From a bacterium (GTDB lineage Bacteria; Latescibacterota; Latescibacteria; Latescibacterales; Latescibacteraceae): a DNA stretch of 64,000 bases. Of this stretch, positions 35,894 through 45,593 are shown one piece after another (within the stretch, counting starts at the first letter, position 1; every line of letters begins with the position of its first letter). The notes beneath the pieces are model-generated. The model did not search any database and was not told where the DNA came from. It was given only the letters and a program-made list of their open reading frames with translations. Where the stretch lies: the NCBI GenBank assembly GCA_021372535.1, contig JAJFUH010000135.1, positions 1-64,000 of the forward strand, written 5' to 3'. A program made the position numbers and the translations under genes.

Positions 35894-36541
35894 ATGGCAA
35901 TAGATTTTGACATAAAAGACCCTAAAAATCAGAAGATGATTGCGATTTTTATGGTCCCGGTTGTCCTGTTGGTTCTTTTCTATCATTTTATGATTAAACC
36001 GGTAGTGACCGAATTACAGTCGAAAAAAGCCGAGATTGTCACGCTGACACAAAAGCTTGAAGCGACAAAGAAAAGCCTCCATAGCCCTGCAGAGCTCAAC
36101 GCTCAAAAAGAGCAGCTTCAGGAAAAATACAGGGAGCTCGAACAGTATCTTCCCGATACGGAAAACGTCGCCAGGCTTCTTGATCAGCTCTCTGAAGTGG
36201 AGTACACGGCGAAAGTATATGTTGTCGGATTTGATGCCACTCAGACGATAGAAGGCAAAGGAAAGCCATACAAACAGAATAAATACAAGATGACCGTTCA
36301 GTGCGGGTATCATCAGTTTGCCGATTTTATGGGCGGAATTATGACTCTGCCGAGAATCCTGAGCGTTTCGGAATTGAAGATGTCTCTTAATGCCGATGTG
36401 GTTCAGGGAGAAAAAAACGAAGCCGAGGCTCAGACAGACCAGCCGAGAAATCTCACCGTTGAATGTATTCTGTCATCGTATATCTTCACGGGAGTACAGG
36501 CAGAAGAGCCGGTGTCTAAAAAAAGCCCTGCCAAAAAATAG
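35894..36541 (+). CDS. pilO: Type IV pilus assembly protein PilO
   Basis: 215 residues. A short cytoplasmic start, one membrane segment (about 17-37), a coiled-coil (about 40-80) and a periplasmic ferredoxin-like domain match PilO, which pairs with PilN to form the alignment complex between inner membrane and secretin. The C-terminus is charged (KKSPAKK). It follows pilN by 17 bp. Confidence 0.93.
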   Translation: MAIDFDIKDPKNQKMIAIFMVPVVLLVLFYHFMIKPVVTELQSKKAEIVTLTQKLEATKKSLHSPAELNAQKEQLQEKYRELEQYLPDTENVARLLDQLSEVEYTAKVYVVGFDATQTIEGKGKPYKQNKYKMTVQCGYHQFADFMGGIMTLPRILSVSELKMSLNADVVQGEKNEAEAQTDQPRNLTVECILSSYIFTGVQAEEPVSKKSPAKK

Positions 36542-36559
36542 ATGTGACGGGTTGATGCT

Positions 36560-37528
36560 ATGAAAACAGTAATGGTACTCATAATCCTTGTTTTTCAGAC
36601 GGCGCTTTCTCAAGATGTGTGTGCTCAGGCGAAAACTCCGGCCTCCCCGGCTCCCGATTCAACGGTAAAAGCCGAGGGACTCACTGATTTCACACGATCT
36701 GCGCCTGTATATGATGCCCAGGGGAAACGTGATCCTTTCGGTTCTCTCGCTCCCGCGGAAGTTGAAGAAAACAAGAAGATCAAGGGGCTTTTTAATTACG
36801 AGAAAGCAAAGTTGCAGGGTATCGTTAAAACCGATGACGACATATATGCGCTTGTGCTGGACGCCGATGGTTTCGGGCATGTGCTTCGCGTGGGTTACAT
36901 GGTTTATGGCGGGTATGTGACGGACATCACTGATGACAGCGTCCGTATACATGTAGTTAAATATGGGCGGTCGATTTCTGTGGACATGTTCCTCGAATCC
37001 TCGAAATCGACGGTTCTTGTCGAGCAGGACGAGAAGAATGTCATCAAGAGACCCGGAATCGATATCGTGTATGAGACAGGCAGCCAGCCTCAGAAGACAA
37101 TAAGGATAGAGGATATTGTCATACCGTCACTTTCAACAAAAACGCTTGAGGAAAAATGGCTGAGTACAAGTGGTGAGTTCCCTGTGGTCGAACAGCAGAC
37201 CGAAAGTACTTCCAAAGAGAATGTGAAAGCATTTTCGCTCTACGATCCTCCCGATGACTCGTGGATCAGGCTGCCCCATGTATTGAAATGGTCTAGGTAT
37301 GATGGCGATTCTGTAACGTATATACTTCTTGTCGATGACAATCCGGATTTTGGCCCTCCGAATATCATAAGGGAAAAAGTCAGGGAAACATCATATATTC
37401 TGATAGAGGATATGGAGTTACCGCTTAATAAGAAACTGTACTGGAAGGTTATCGCGCTTGACAGTTCCGGAATTGAGCTTCCCTGCCGTCAGTCCTGTTT
37501 ATCATTCAGGATAGCCGGCAATAAATGA
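36560..37528 (+). CDS. pilP: PilP-like pilus protein with an extra C-terminal FN3-like domain
   Basis: 322 residues, nearly twice the usual PilP length (about 170-180). A signal peptide (about 1-22) has no lipobox Cys in the normal position. Residues about 55-150 are PilP-like: GKRDPFGSL, then LQGIV..., DDIYALV and VLRVGYMVYGGYVTDI, the secretin-contacting beta-domain pattern. The additional ~90 C-terminal residues (about 230-322) look like a fibronectin type III-type sandwich (HVLKWSRYDGDSVTYILLV, LYWKVIALDSSGIE). Position between pilO and pilQ supports the PilP role. The stop codon overlaps the pilQ frame's first ATG. Confidence 0.85.
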   Translation: MKTVMVLIILVFQTALSQDVCAQAKTPASPAPDSTVKAEGLTDFTRSAPVYDAQGKRDPFGSLAPAEVEENKKIKGLFNYEKAKLQGIVKTDDDIYALVLDADGFGHVLRVGYMVYGGYVTDITDDSVRIHVVKYGRSISVDMFLESSKSTVLVEQDEKNVIKRPGIDIVYETGSQPQKTIRIEDIVIPSLSTKTLEEKWLSTSGEFPVVEQQTESTSKENVKAFSLYDPPDDSWIRLPHVLKWSRYDGDSVTYILLVDDNPDFGPPNIIREKVRETSYILIEDMELPLNKKLYWKVIALDSSGIELPCRQSCLSFRIAGNK

Positions 37529-37542
37529 TCGAGGTGACCGCT

Positions 37543-38808
37543 ATGAAAAAACATATGGTTTATGCTGCACTGCTTTTCGGGGTATGTGCGGTTTTCTTGT
37601 ACGGAACAGGGACATGCGAAACCTCGCAGAGTCCGACTACAATAGAGATATCACGGCTTGATTTTGAGAATGCGGATATCCGTCAGGTCATCAAAACCCT
37701 TGCGGAGATAGGTAACCGTAACATTATCCTCGATCAGGATATCACCGGCGCGTGTACGATTTTTCTTAAGGATATAACATGGGAATCGGCGCTTCTCGCG
37801 GTACTCAACATGAAAAATCTCGTCGGGTACGAAGATAACGGGTATATCAAGGTTCTTCCCCGTGAAAAATACACCTTGCAGATCAATTCTCTCAAAGAGA
37901 TTCAGAAAAAACAATCTGTCGAAGTAAAACTTGCCGCCCCCAAAAAGGTGAGGGTAATTCAAATTCACCATGCGAATGCGGCAAATGTCAAGACAACCAT
38001 CGATCAGCTGCTTGGCGATGCGGATAAGCCATCAGTCGATATACGGACAAATTCTCTCGTGTTTACCGCATCGGATTCCAGCCTGGCTGTGATCGAGGAT
38101 ATTATCAAGGAGCTCGATAAGGAAACAAAGCAGGTTTCCATCGAGGTCAGGATGGTTACCGTTGATTCCGGATTTCTCTCCGAACTCGGTGTGAACTGGT
38201 CGGCGGTGAAAAACAATAATTCCGCTTCTCAGAATACGGTTAACGTGGCGAATCAACTGATTGTCGGTAAATATGCGGGTTCCATTTCGGATGTGATGCT
38301 CGAGGCGACACTCGCATCGTTGATCGACAAGAACAAAGCCGAAGTTATATCGCGTCCCCATATAACGACCCAGGATAACGAACAGGCGATCCTCAGGTCC
38401 GGCCAACAGATACCGTTGCTTTCTTATGACGAAGCACGTAATGTAGTTCTCGATATGATCGATGCCTCGACCGAGCTTCAGGTCACTCCTCACATACTCA
38501 CGGATGATCGTATTCTCCTTGATGTAATGGCTGCGAGGAGAAAGGGAGAAGCCGTTGGTACGGGAGTGAGAATTACCGAGGAGAAGGCCGACGTTAAAAT
38601 TATAACATCAAACGGTGAAACTGCGGTTATCGGCGGTTTGCGTCAGATGTCGGATACAAAGAGTGATACGGGTATCCCGATTTTACAGAATATCCCGCTT
38701 GTCGGGCAGTTGTTCAAGTATACGAAAATTGAAAACAAGAAAACCGATCTGGTTATTTTTATAACACCGAATATTATTGAACGGGTTAAGACAGAGTCGC
38801 CCCAATGA
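37543..38808 (+). CDS. pilQ: Type IV pilus secretin PilQ, short form
   Basis: 421 residues from the ATG at 37543, six bases after GAGGTG; an ATG at 37525 overlaps the pilP stop and is less likely. It has a signal peptide, an STN-type domain (LDFENADIRQVIKTLAEIGN, about 42-110), one NolW/N1 repeat (VIQIHHANAANVKTTIDQLL), and the secretin core with VISRPHITTQDNEQA and the C-terminal IPLVGQLFK and TDLVIFITPNII. It forms the outer-membrane gate for the pilus. It lacks the AMIN domains and extra N repeats of typical 600-700-residue PilQ, so anchoring to peptidoglycan may be provided by another protein. Confidence 0.93.
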   Translation: MKKHMVYAALLFGVCAVFLYGTGTCETSQSPTTIEISRLDFENADIRQVIKTLAEIGNRNIILDQDITGACTIFLKDITWESALLAVLNMKNLVGYEDNGYIKVLPREKYTLQINSLKEIQKKQSVEVKLAAPKKVRVIQIHHANAANVKTTIDQLLGDADKPSVDIRTNSLVFTASDSSLAVIEDIIKELDKETKQVSIEVRMVTVDSGFLSELGVNWSAVKNNNSASQNTVNVANQLIVGKYAGSISDVMLEATLASLIDKNKAEVISRPHITTQDNEQAILRSGQQIPLLSYDEARNVVLDMIDASTELQVTPHILTDDRILLDVMAARRKGEAVGTGVRITEEKADVKIITSNGETAVIGGLRQMSDTKSDTGIPILQNIPLVGQLFKYTKIENKKTDLVIFITPNIIERVKTESPQ

Positions 38809-38898
38809 TGTTCGGACGAACGCTGTATCATCTTAATGGTTTTATATATGACACGCTGAGTAACCTTGGTGTGTAACTGATCTCTACTGGGGTGAACC

Positions 38899-41800
38899 AT
38901 GAAAAGAATAATTGGTAATTACTCGGCACATCTGAGCTGGATTGCGATATTGTCGATTGTTGGCATACTGTTTGTTTTCTCCTGTGAGCAGACAACCGGA
39001 CCCGGAGATGATAAGGTCGAGGTGTCCAACAAGCTGCTTATCTTAACGGATAAGGCCTCTATTGTCGCCAATAAGGGTTCGGTGAATATCTCCGCTAAAG
39101 TATATGCCGACGATGACACTTCCAAAGCGATGAGCGGAATCAAGGTTAAGTTTACCGCCGACAACAGCGCAACGGTGCAGACGGTTAACGATGTTACCGA
39201 TACCGGCGGTATTGCCCGCGCGATTCTCTTTGCCGGTTCCCAGGAGGGAAAGGTCAAGATTACCGCAACCATCAGCAATTATTCCAATGCCGCTTACGTT
39301 ACGGTCACGCCCGATTCAGGATTGATCGACACCAATCTGTCCATGAATCTCACAAGCGAACCTGCGGTTCTTCCCGCGAACGGGAGTGATGTTTCGGTAA
39401 TCAAGGCACAGCTTTTCGACAGTGAAAAAAATCCCGTTCAGGGTGAGACCATTCATTTCACGACATCTCTCGGGATCATTCAGGAATCAGCCACTACCGA
39501 TGAGTGGGGTGTGGCGACCGTCGACCTCAAAAGCGAGCGTTTTAACGGGAAAGCCACGGTAACTGCACGGTACAACCAGATAACCAGGCTGACCTATGTC
39601 GAGTTTTCCGGCGCTGTCGTCAAATCCCAGGCAACCCCTACGGTTCTGGTTGCCGATAATACATCGAAAGCGGTCCTGTCGATTTCGCTGAGCGATGCTT
39701 CCGGCTCTCCCGTGGTTGATGGACTGGTCAGTTTATCCACGACACTCGGAACGCTGATGTCCGCGGACGGCGTATCGCACGGTTTGTCGATTGTCGATTC
39801 AACATCCACGCAGGGCAAGGTAACCGCATACCTTACATCGGACAAGGACGGAGAGGCGACGATCACCGTTTCCGCGCTCGGTACCCTTGACAGTCTCACC
39901 GTACAGTTCACCAACTATACATTTTCTCTGGCAGCTGCAGAATCGGAGATTTACGCCGGCGGTCAGAAAACGACCGTCAACGCCTCTCTGAAAGATAAAG
40001 ATGGCGCCATCAAACCGATCAGCCGCGATGATGTGAATTTTTCCACAACCCTTGGCACGATTGTGTTCAGCGAAATTAAAACGGACGGAACTGCTGTTGC
40101 TGAGCTGACGAGCGGCTCATCCGCTGGAACTGCCACGGTAACGGCATCGATTAAAAATCCCCCGGTCAGCTCTTCGACCACGGTGAATTTTATCGCTGCT
40201 TCCGCCGACTCTGTATTTATCCAGGCTGACAGACTCTCGGTCAAGATCGGCGGAGAAGAGGTCGAAATACGGGCGACCGTGTATGATGTGACCGGAAATC
40301 CCAAATCGAATGAGACGGTTACATTCTCGATACTGAAAGGCCCGGGCGGCGACGAAAAGATTACTCCTCCTACCGCGGTTACCAACTCCCGCGGCCAGGC
40401 GGTTGTGTCGTTCAAGTCCGGCAATCAGGGTACGAGTCTCGATGGTGTGGAGATACAGGCACGGATCGGAAATATTTTTTCCAATATAATCAAGCTGACC
40501 ATTGCCGGCGAACCGTATTCGGTTGTTGTCGGTTTCAGCGCGAGCTCGTTTACGACGAATCCCGACGGAACTCATGGAATCGGTGTTTCCGCCATTGTCT
40601 CCGATGTAAACCGGAATAAGGTTTCGGACGGTACTATCGTGAACTTCTCTCTTCGTGGTGATGTCGGCGTCATCGAGGGCAGAGTCCCCACGAAGGACGG
40701 CGTCGCTTCAACGACACTCATTTATGCATCGTCCGATGCGGGGAAAGAGGTCGAGGTCATCGCTTCATCCGGCGGAATCAGTAATTCCAAGAGCGTCGTG
40801 CTTCCCGGGAAAGCCGGAACTGTCGCCACGCTCAGTATTTCCCCGAAAGAAAGTTATGTGCAGGCCGATGGAATCAGCACGGTCAGTCTCAGTATTTTCC
40901 TGACCGATACCAATGGTGAACCGCTCTCGAACCGGACTGTTTATTGCGAAACGGACCTCGGGGTGATTCAACCCTCCGCTATTACCGGCGATCCCAGTAT
41001 TCCCGATTCTTCACCGGGTAAAGCGGTTGTCTCCTATACAAGTATAGCGTTACGGCAGGACAGTGTTGCGAATGTGAGAATATATTCAGGCGAAGTCGAA
41101 CAGAAAGTGAAGATATATCTCAAAGGCATCACGATGTCAGTAACCGCTGACCCTTCCGAGCTTCCGTCGGATGGTCAGTCCAAGTCCACGATTCACGTAC
41201 TCATAAAAGAGGTTTCTTCCGATATACCGATTTCGGGCAAGGAAGTGAGATTCGGCTCGACCCAGGGTTCTATCGGAGGAAGCGCCACTACCGATGCGAG
41301 CGGTATCGCCACCTCGACGTTTACCTCGGGATATGCTCCCGGGACAGCCTATATTAAAGTAAATTACGGCGCCACGCTCGTTGATTCTGTTGCGATTATC
41401 ATAAAGGAAGTAAAGGCCCGGGGTATCGAGCTTTTTGCCAATCCGTCCCAGATACCGGCCAATGGGATCAGCACATCGATAATCACTGCCCTCCTGAGAG
41501 ATGATAATTATAACCCGATAGTCGGTGAAAACATAATCTTTTCCACGACGCTCGGAACGATAAGCTCCTCCGATACGACCGATACACAGGGCCGCGCGGA
41601 AGCTACCCTTGTCAGCGACAGGCGGAACGGTGAGGCAACCGTAACCGCCAAATTCAAACAGCATGTGACAACCATTCCCGTTAACTTCACCGGGGTTAAA
41701 ATCAATGTATCCGCGTCACCGGAGAATCTTTTTGCCGGCGGCGAAGAAGAAACCGTCGTTTCCGCATATGTCAAGGATGCCGCGGATGTTGCGATTGTCG

Positions 41801-44694
41801 GAACCGATGTGAAATTTGCATGGTATCTCGATATCACGAAAATCGGTGAAAAAACGGTTAAAACCGATGTTCAGGGACGCGCATCTATTGCCTTTGCAAG
41901 CGAGAATTCGGGAAAGGCGAAAATTGTAATCGAAGGCGCAGGCGCTGTTGATTCGACATATGTGACTTTCACCCGCCTCAGATTCACCATCGGAAGCGAC
42001 CAGGATTCGGTTGCGACCGGCGGCGATAAACTCCATCTCTGGGCGCAGCTCTACGATACGGTTTCCGAGAAAAACGTGGAGGGTGTAACGGTTGAGTTTT
42101 ATACGACGCTCGGAACCATAACCCAGAGCGATGTCACCGATGCCGAGGGAAAAGCGTATGCTGATCTGGTGAGCGCCAATACGGCAGGCTCGGTGACTGT
42201 TTCGGCATCGACGAAATACGGTAATGACAGGATTTCCACCGAGAAACGGTTTACCTATGTGAATGCCCAGCCGGATTCGGTAATTCTGAGAACCGATGCC
42301 AATATTGTTGGTGTCGGCGGAGGGAATTCACGGCTTATTGCCGTTGTTACGGACAAATACGGCAATCCCGTGTCCGATGTGCTTGTCAGTTTCAAGGTTC
42401 TGAAGGGTCCCGCGGGAGGCGAAGAAATCAGGCCGCCGACTGTGACGACCGGATCTTCCGGAACTGCCAGTTCATTCTTCTATTCCGGCCAGCTGCCAAG
42501 TGCATTCGAAAGTGTGTTGATTCAGGCCCAGGTCGGAGCGGTTCAGTCGAATACCGTTGCGTTGACCATTGCCGGTGCACCGGAAACGATTCGACCCGGT
42601 TACAAGACCGGTACCGACCAGACCGGACTCGATAATAATGACGGCACGTATTCACTTCCCATATCGGCGCTTGTGCTTGATGTTAATTCCAACGGCGTTG
42701 TGGACGGTACCACCGTATACTTTAAGGTCGAACCTCCTGAAGGCGCTGTCATCAGCCCTGTAAAGACAGTCAACAGCGTGGCTGCGTCCAAAATTACCTA
42801 TCCTGCGGCTTCAGCCGGCAGAAAGGTCACCCTGACCGCTTCCGCGGGAGGCAAGGAAGGCTCGATATCCTTCACGCTTCCGGGATTCATGGTCTCGTAT
42901 CTTTCGGTCAGCGCATCGCCGAAGAGTATCCCTGCTGATGGAAAATCGACATGTACTATCAGAGCGACAATTTTTGATATAAGCGGTTCTGCGGCAAGTG
43001 TCCCCGATGGAACCACGATTTCGTTCACAACCGATGGCGGAACGATCGATCCCTTTGTTGCAACAACCGTTGACGGTGTGGCGACCACCACGCTTACGAG
43101 CGATAAAAACGCCAACAGGTATGTGTTGGTAACTGCAAAATCAGGTACCCTGCAGGATTATACTTCTGTTTTGTTCGCAGAGGTAGGGACGAGTGTCAAT
43201 CAGGTTTCCGATATCGAGCTGAGCGCCGAGCCTTCGATCATCGTTGCGGATGGTTTGATGGAATCCATTATTACCGCTACGCTCAGGATGTTTGACGGTT
43301 CAGTTATCACGACACCCACTACCGTTTCTTTCACAACGGATGTTGGAGATATTGAAAAATTCACACGTTCCGACGAGAAGGGCATTGCTACCGCCCGCTT
43401 TACCTCCGGCGTTGTCGGTACTGCAAATATAACCGCAACAGTGGGAACTGTCACCGGAACGACGACAATTATCATTATCCCCGGACCGCCGCAGTCGGTG
43501 GATCTGGTATTTGAACCCACTTCAGTGGGCATTCAGGGTTCGGGACGAAACGAGACTCTGCTCATTACGGCCAAGGTCAAGGATAACAAGAATAATCCTG
43601 TCGGTGACGGCAATCTGGTCAAGTTCGAACTCGTCGGTACATATGATACTAATTCCTCGCTCTCGCCTTCCGGTGCGACTAACCATGAAAGCGAACCTGT
43701 TCCCACCGTTAACGGCGCTGCGAGAGTTTCATTCCATGCCGGTACCAAGTCCGGAGCTATTCGTGTAAAGGCTACGGTTGTCACCGAAAACGGTGAGCCC
43801 GTGTCACCGCCTATCACGAGCGAGACGACACAGTTCCTCGTTTATGCCGGACCGGCATACATGGATATGACCAATCTCAACGATCCGTTCACAAATTCAC
43901 GGATGAGACTCTATGGCGGGCCGCTTAATATTTATGCCGGAGCGATCGGAACGAATGATAACAAATCCACGATCACTGTCGTGGTGGCGGACAGAAACAA
44001 CAACCCTGTACCAGAAGGTACGGCGGTCCTGTTCAAAACGACAGGCGGGACTATTACTACGGATACGGGATTTACCGACAAAAATGGTATGGCCAGTGTG
44101 ACACTCTATTCGACCAATCCGTTCCCGACACGGTTGAATTCAAATACCATTGCCAACCCGAACAGTAATAATCCACTCACCTCGCTGCGTACGCCTGCGA
44201 GCTTTGACATGCCACCTTACGATAGTCTGAAGTCCTATTTTGATATCGATGGCGATGGTTTATATAATAATGGTATTGCCATTGTCACCGCTCAGACCGA
44301 GGGTGTCAACCAGAACGGAAACGAAGTAACCGTCTGGAATTTCGTGCCTATTATTTTCTCGCTTGGAGTTTCGACATTCGAAATTAATACAGAGCCGGAA
44401 ATTCTTTACAATGGAGAAACAGCGATATTCGAAATTGTTGTTCACGATGTGAACGGAAATCCGGTCGTAGGCGGTTCTGAAATTACCTTCGCGTCAGCCA
44501 AGGGAGTATTGTCGACCTCGAAGATCGTAACCAATTCCCCGGGAGAGATAAGGTACACGGTGAGCCTGACCAACAATCTCGATCCGGAGAAAGACAAAGC
44601 CGGAAACACGGTTGTTACTGCGACCCTGGCGAGTCCCAATGGTAAAGCGACCGCGAGTGATGCGATCTATCTGAGTCTTGGAACTGCACCGTAA
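38899..44694 (+). CDS. Giant lipoprotein of about 18 tandem bacterial Ig-like domains
   Basis: 1931 residues. A signal peptide ends in a lipobox (FVFSC, Cys about 29), so the N-terminus should be lipid-anchored. The rest is a chain of ~95-residue Ig-like domains of the invasin/intimin (Big_1) type, recognised by repeats such as 'VxADGxSxSxIxAxLxDxxGNPVxGxxVxFxTxxGxI' and 'TDxxGxAxxxLxS'. Domains 2-7 (about residues 150-740) and 9-14 (about 843-1430) are more like each other than like the rest, indicating a block duplication. Such proteins act as adhesins or stalks. It follows pilQ by 90 bp in the same direction, with GGGGTG before the ATG, so it may be co-expressed with the pilus genes. Confidence 0.88.
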   Translation: MKRIIGNYSAHLSWIAILSIVGILFVFSCEQTTGPGDDKVEVSNKLLILTDKASIVANKGSVNISAKVYADDDTSKAMSGIKVKFTADNSATVQTVNDVTDTGGIARAILFAGSQEGKVKITATISNYSNAAYVTVTPDSGLIDTNLSMNLTSEPAVLPANGSDVSVIKAQLFDSEKNPVQGETIHFTTSLGIIQESATTDEWGVATVDLKSERFNGKATVTARYNQITRLTYVEFSGAVVKSQATPTVLVADNTSKAVLSISLSDASGSPVVDGLVSLSTTLGTLMSADGVSHGLSIVDSTSTQGKVTAYLTSDKDGEATITVSALGTLDSLTVQFTNYTFSLAAAESEIYAGGQKTTVNASLKDKDGAIKPISRDDVNFSTTLGTIVFSEIKTDGTAVAELTSGSSAGTATVTASIKNPPVSSSTTVNFIAASADSVFIQADRLSVKIGGEEVEIRATVYDVTGNPKSNETVTFSILKGPGGDEKITPPTAVTNSRGQAVVSFKSGNQGTSLDGVEIQARIGNIFSNIIKLTIAGEPYSVVVGFSASSFTTNPDGTHGIGVSAIVSDVNRNKVSDGTIVNFSLRGDVGVIEGRVPTKDGVASTTLIYASSDAGKEVEVIASSGGISNSKSVVLPGKAGTVATLSISPKESYVQADGISTVSLSIFLTDTNGEPLSNRTVYCETDLGVIQPSAITGDPSIPDSSPGKAVVSYTSIALRQDSVANVRIYSGEVEQKVKIYLKGITMSVTADPSELPSDGQSKSTIHVLIKEVSSDIPISGKEVRFGSTQGSIGGSATTDASGIATSTFTSGYAPGTAYIKVNYGATLVDSVAIIIKEVKARGIELFANPSQIPANGISTSIITALLRDDNYNPIVGENIIFSTTLGTISSSDTTDTQGRAEATLVSDRRNGEATVTAKFKQHVTTIPVNFTGVKINVSASPENLFAGGEEETVVSAYVKDAADVAIVGTDVKFAWYLDITKIGEKTVKTDVQGRASIAFASENSGKAKIVIEGAGAVDSTYVTFTRLRFTIGSDQDSVATGGDKLHLWAQLYDTVSEKNVEGVTVEFYTTLGTITQSDVTDAEGKAYADLVSANTAGSVTVSASTKYGNDRISTEKRFTYVNAQPDSVILRTDANIVGVGGGNSRLIAVVTDKYGNPVSDVLVSFKVLKGPAGGEEIRPPTVTTGSSGTASSFFYSGQLPSAFESVLIQAQVGAVQSNTVALTIAGAPETIRPGYKTGTDQTGLDNNDGTYSLPISALVLDVNSNGVVDGTTVYFKVEPPEGAVISPVKTVNSVAASKITYPAASAGRKVTLTASAGGKEGSISFTLPGFMVSYLSVSASPKSIPADGKSTCTIRATIFDISGSAASVPDGTTISFTTDGGTIDPFVATTVDGVATTTLTSDKNANRYVLVTAKSGTLQDYTSVLFAEVGTSVNQVSDIELSAEPSIIVADGLMESIITATLRMFDGSVITTPTTVSFTTDVGDIEKFTRSDEKGIATARFTSGVVGTANITATVGTVTGTTTIIIIPGPPQSVDLVFEPTSVGIQGSGRNETLLITAKVKDNKNNPVGDGNLVKFELVGTYDTNSSLSPSGATNHESEPVPTVNGAARVSFHAGTKSGAIRVKATVVTENGEPVSPPITSETTQFLVYAGPAYMDMTNLNDPFTNSRMRLYGGPLNIYAGAIGTNDNKSTITVVVADRNNNPVPEGTAVLFKTTGGTITTDTGFTDKNGMASVTLYSTNPFPTRLNSNTIANPNSNNPLTSLRTPASFDMPPYDSLKSYFDIDGDGLYNNGIAIVTAQTEGVNQNGNEVTVWNFVPIIFSLGVSTFEINTEPEILYNGETAIFEIVVHDVNGNPVVGGSEITFASAKGVLSTSKIVTNSPGEIRYTVSLTNNLDPEKDKAGNTVVTATLASPNGKATASDAIYLSLGTAP
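39340..43190 (+). repeat. Internal block duplication within the Ig-like lipoprotein gene
   Basis: Segment 39350-41130 (domains 2-7) corresponds in order to about 41425-43190 (domains 9-14), offset by roughly 2.07 kb. Paired landmarks are ERFNGKATVTARYNQ with DRRNGEATVTAKFKQ, ILKGPGGDEKITPPT with VLKGPAGGEEIRPPT, and FTIG/FSLAAA domains with AGTATVTAS and AGSVTVSAS. End points are approximate. Confidence 0.7.
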
Positions 44695-44772
44695 TGATCG
44701 TTGAGTATTGACATCGATCACATATGAAAATTATTTTCGAGGAGCACTTGAGTATAGAAGGGGAAGAGATAT

Positions 44773-45555
44773 ATGAAAAATACACTCCTGATTTTTCTGG
44801 TCCTTATTGTCTGTTTTCCCGGTGCAAGCCCGGCCGAGCTGTTCAACAATCCCGGGACGAATGTGGGTAAAAAGAATCTCGTTGTCGGAATAAGTTACTC
44901 ATACTCGCTGCATGACTATGAGCTCGATACGGACAAACTTCCCACCTCGTCGAAACGGATCATGCTGAAGGTGACCACGGGTCTGACAGACTGGCTTGAC
45001 ATCTATATTAAAGGCGGCGGAACCAACCTTCAGCTTGATTACATGGAAAACGATTCCAACGCAATTAAGAATTTTGACAGCGATTATAAAGCCGGCTTCG
45101 GAATGGGCGCCCGTATCCGCCTGCTGAATTTCCCCAACTCGCAGACCCGTGTATTTTTAGAGGGCGGCGGTTTTTACTTTAAAACGGATGATTCGATTGA
45201 ATGGGAATATATCGACAGAACCCTCATAAAAAACCGCGACATGAAATGGGCCGATTATTATGCCGGGCTCGGGATTGTCAAACGTGTTGATTTCATGGAT
45301 ATTACATGCGGCGTTGGTTTTTCCGAGATTCAGTGGTGGTTGAGGGATACCTATGAAATTCATCAGGGAAATTCAATCACCTGGGACAGAAAAGACTGGC
45401 GTGATTCCTACGAAGTGAAAAATCCGTTGTTCGGATTTTTCGGGATCGATTTCATTCTGCCGTACGAATATAGAATTTCGGCTCAGGCGGGAATCCGCGA
45501 TCTGGATAACGCGGAAGTATCCATAGCCCTGACTCAGGGGCTTGAACGGCGATAA
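44773..45555 (+). CDS. Putative outer-membrane beta-barrel protein
   Basis: 260 residues with a Sec signal peptide (cleavage near SPA-EL, about 21). Alternating patterns typical of transmembrane beta strands follow, with Gly/aromatic-rich segments (YKAGFGMGARIRLLNF, RVFLEGGGFYF, YAGLGIVKRVDF). The C-terminus is not aromatic (GLERR). It lies 78 bp after the giant Ig-like lipoprotein on the same strand, so it may serve or anchor that protein. No specific family was recognised. Confidence 0.75.
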   Translation: MKNTLLIFLVLIVCFPGASPAELFNNPGTNVGKKNLVVGISYSYSLHDYELDTDKLPTSSKRIMLKVTTGLTDWLDIYIKGGGTNLQLDYMENDSNAIKNFDSDYKAGFGMGARIRLLNFPNSQTRVFLEGGGFYFKTDDSIEWEYIDRTLIKNRDMKWADYYAGLGIVKRVDFMDITCGVGFSEIQWWLRDTYEIHQGNSITWDRKDWRDSYEVKNPLFGFFGIDFILPYEYRISAQAGIRDLDNAEVSIALTQGLERR

Positions 45556-45593
45556 GGGCTTTCCGTGAAAAACACCATGGAAAACCCCAAACG

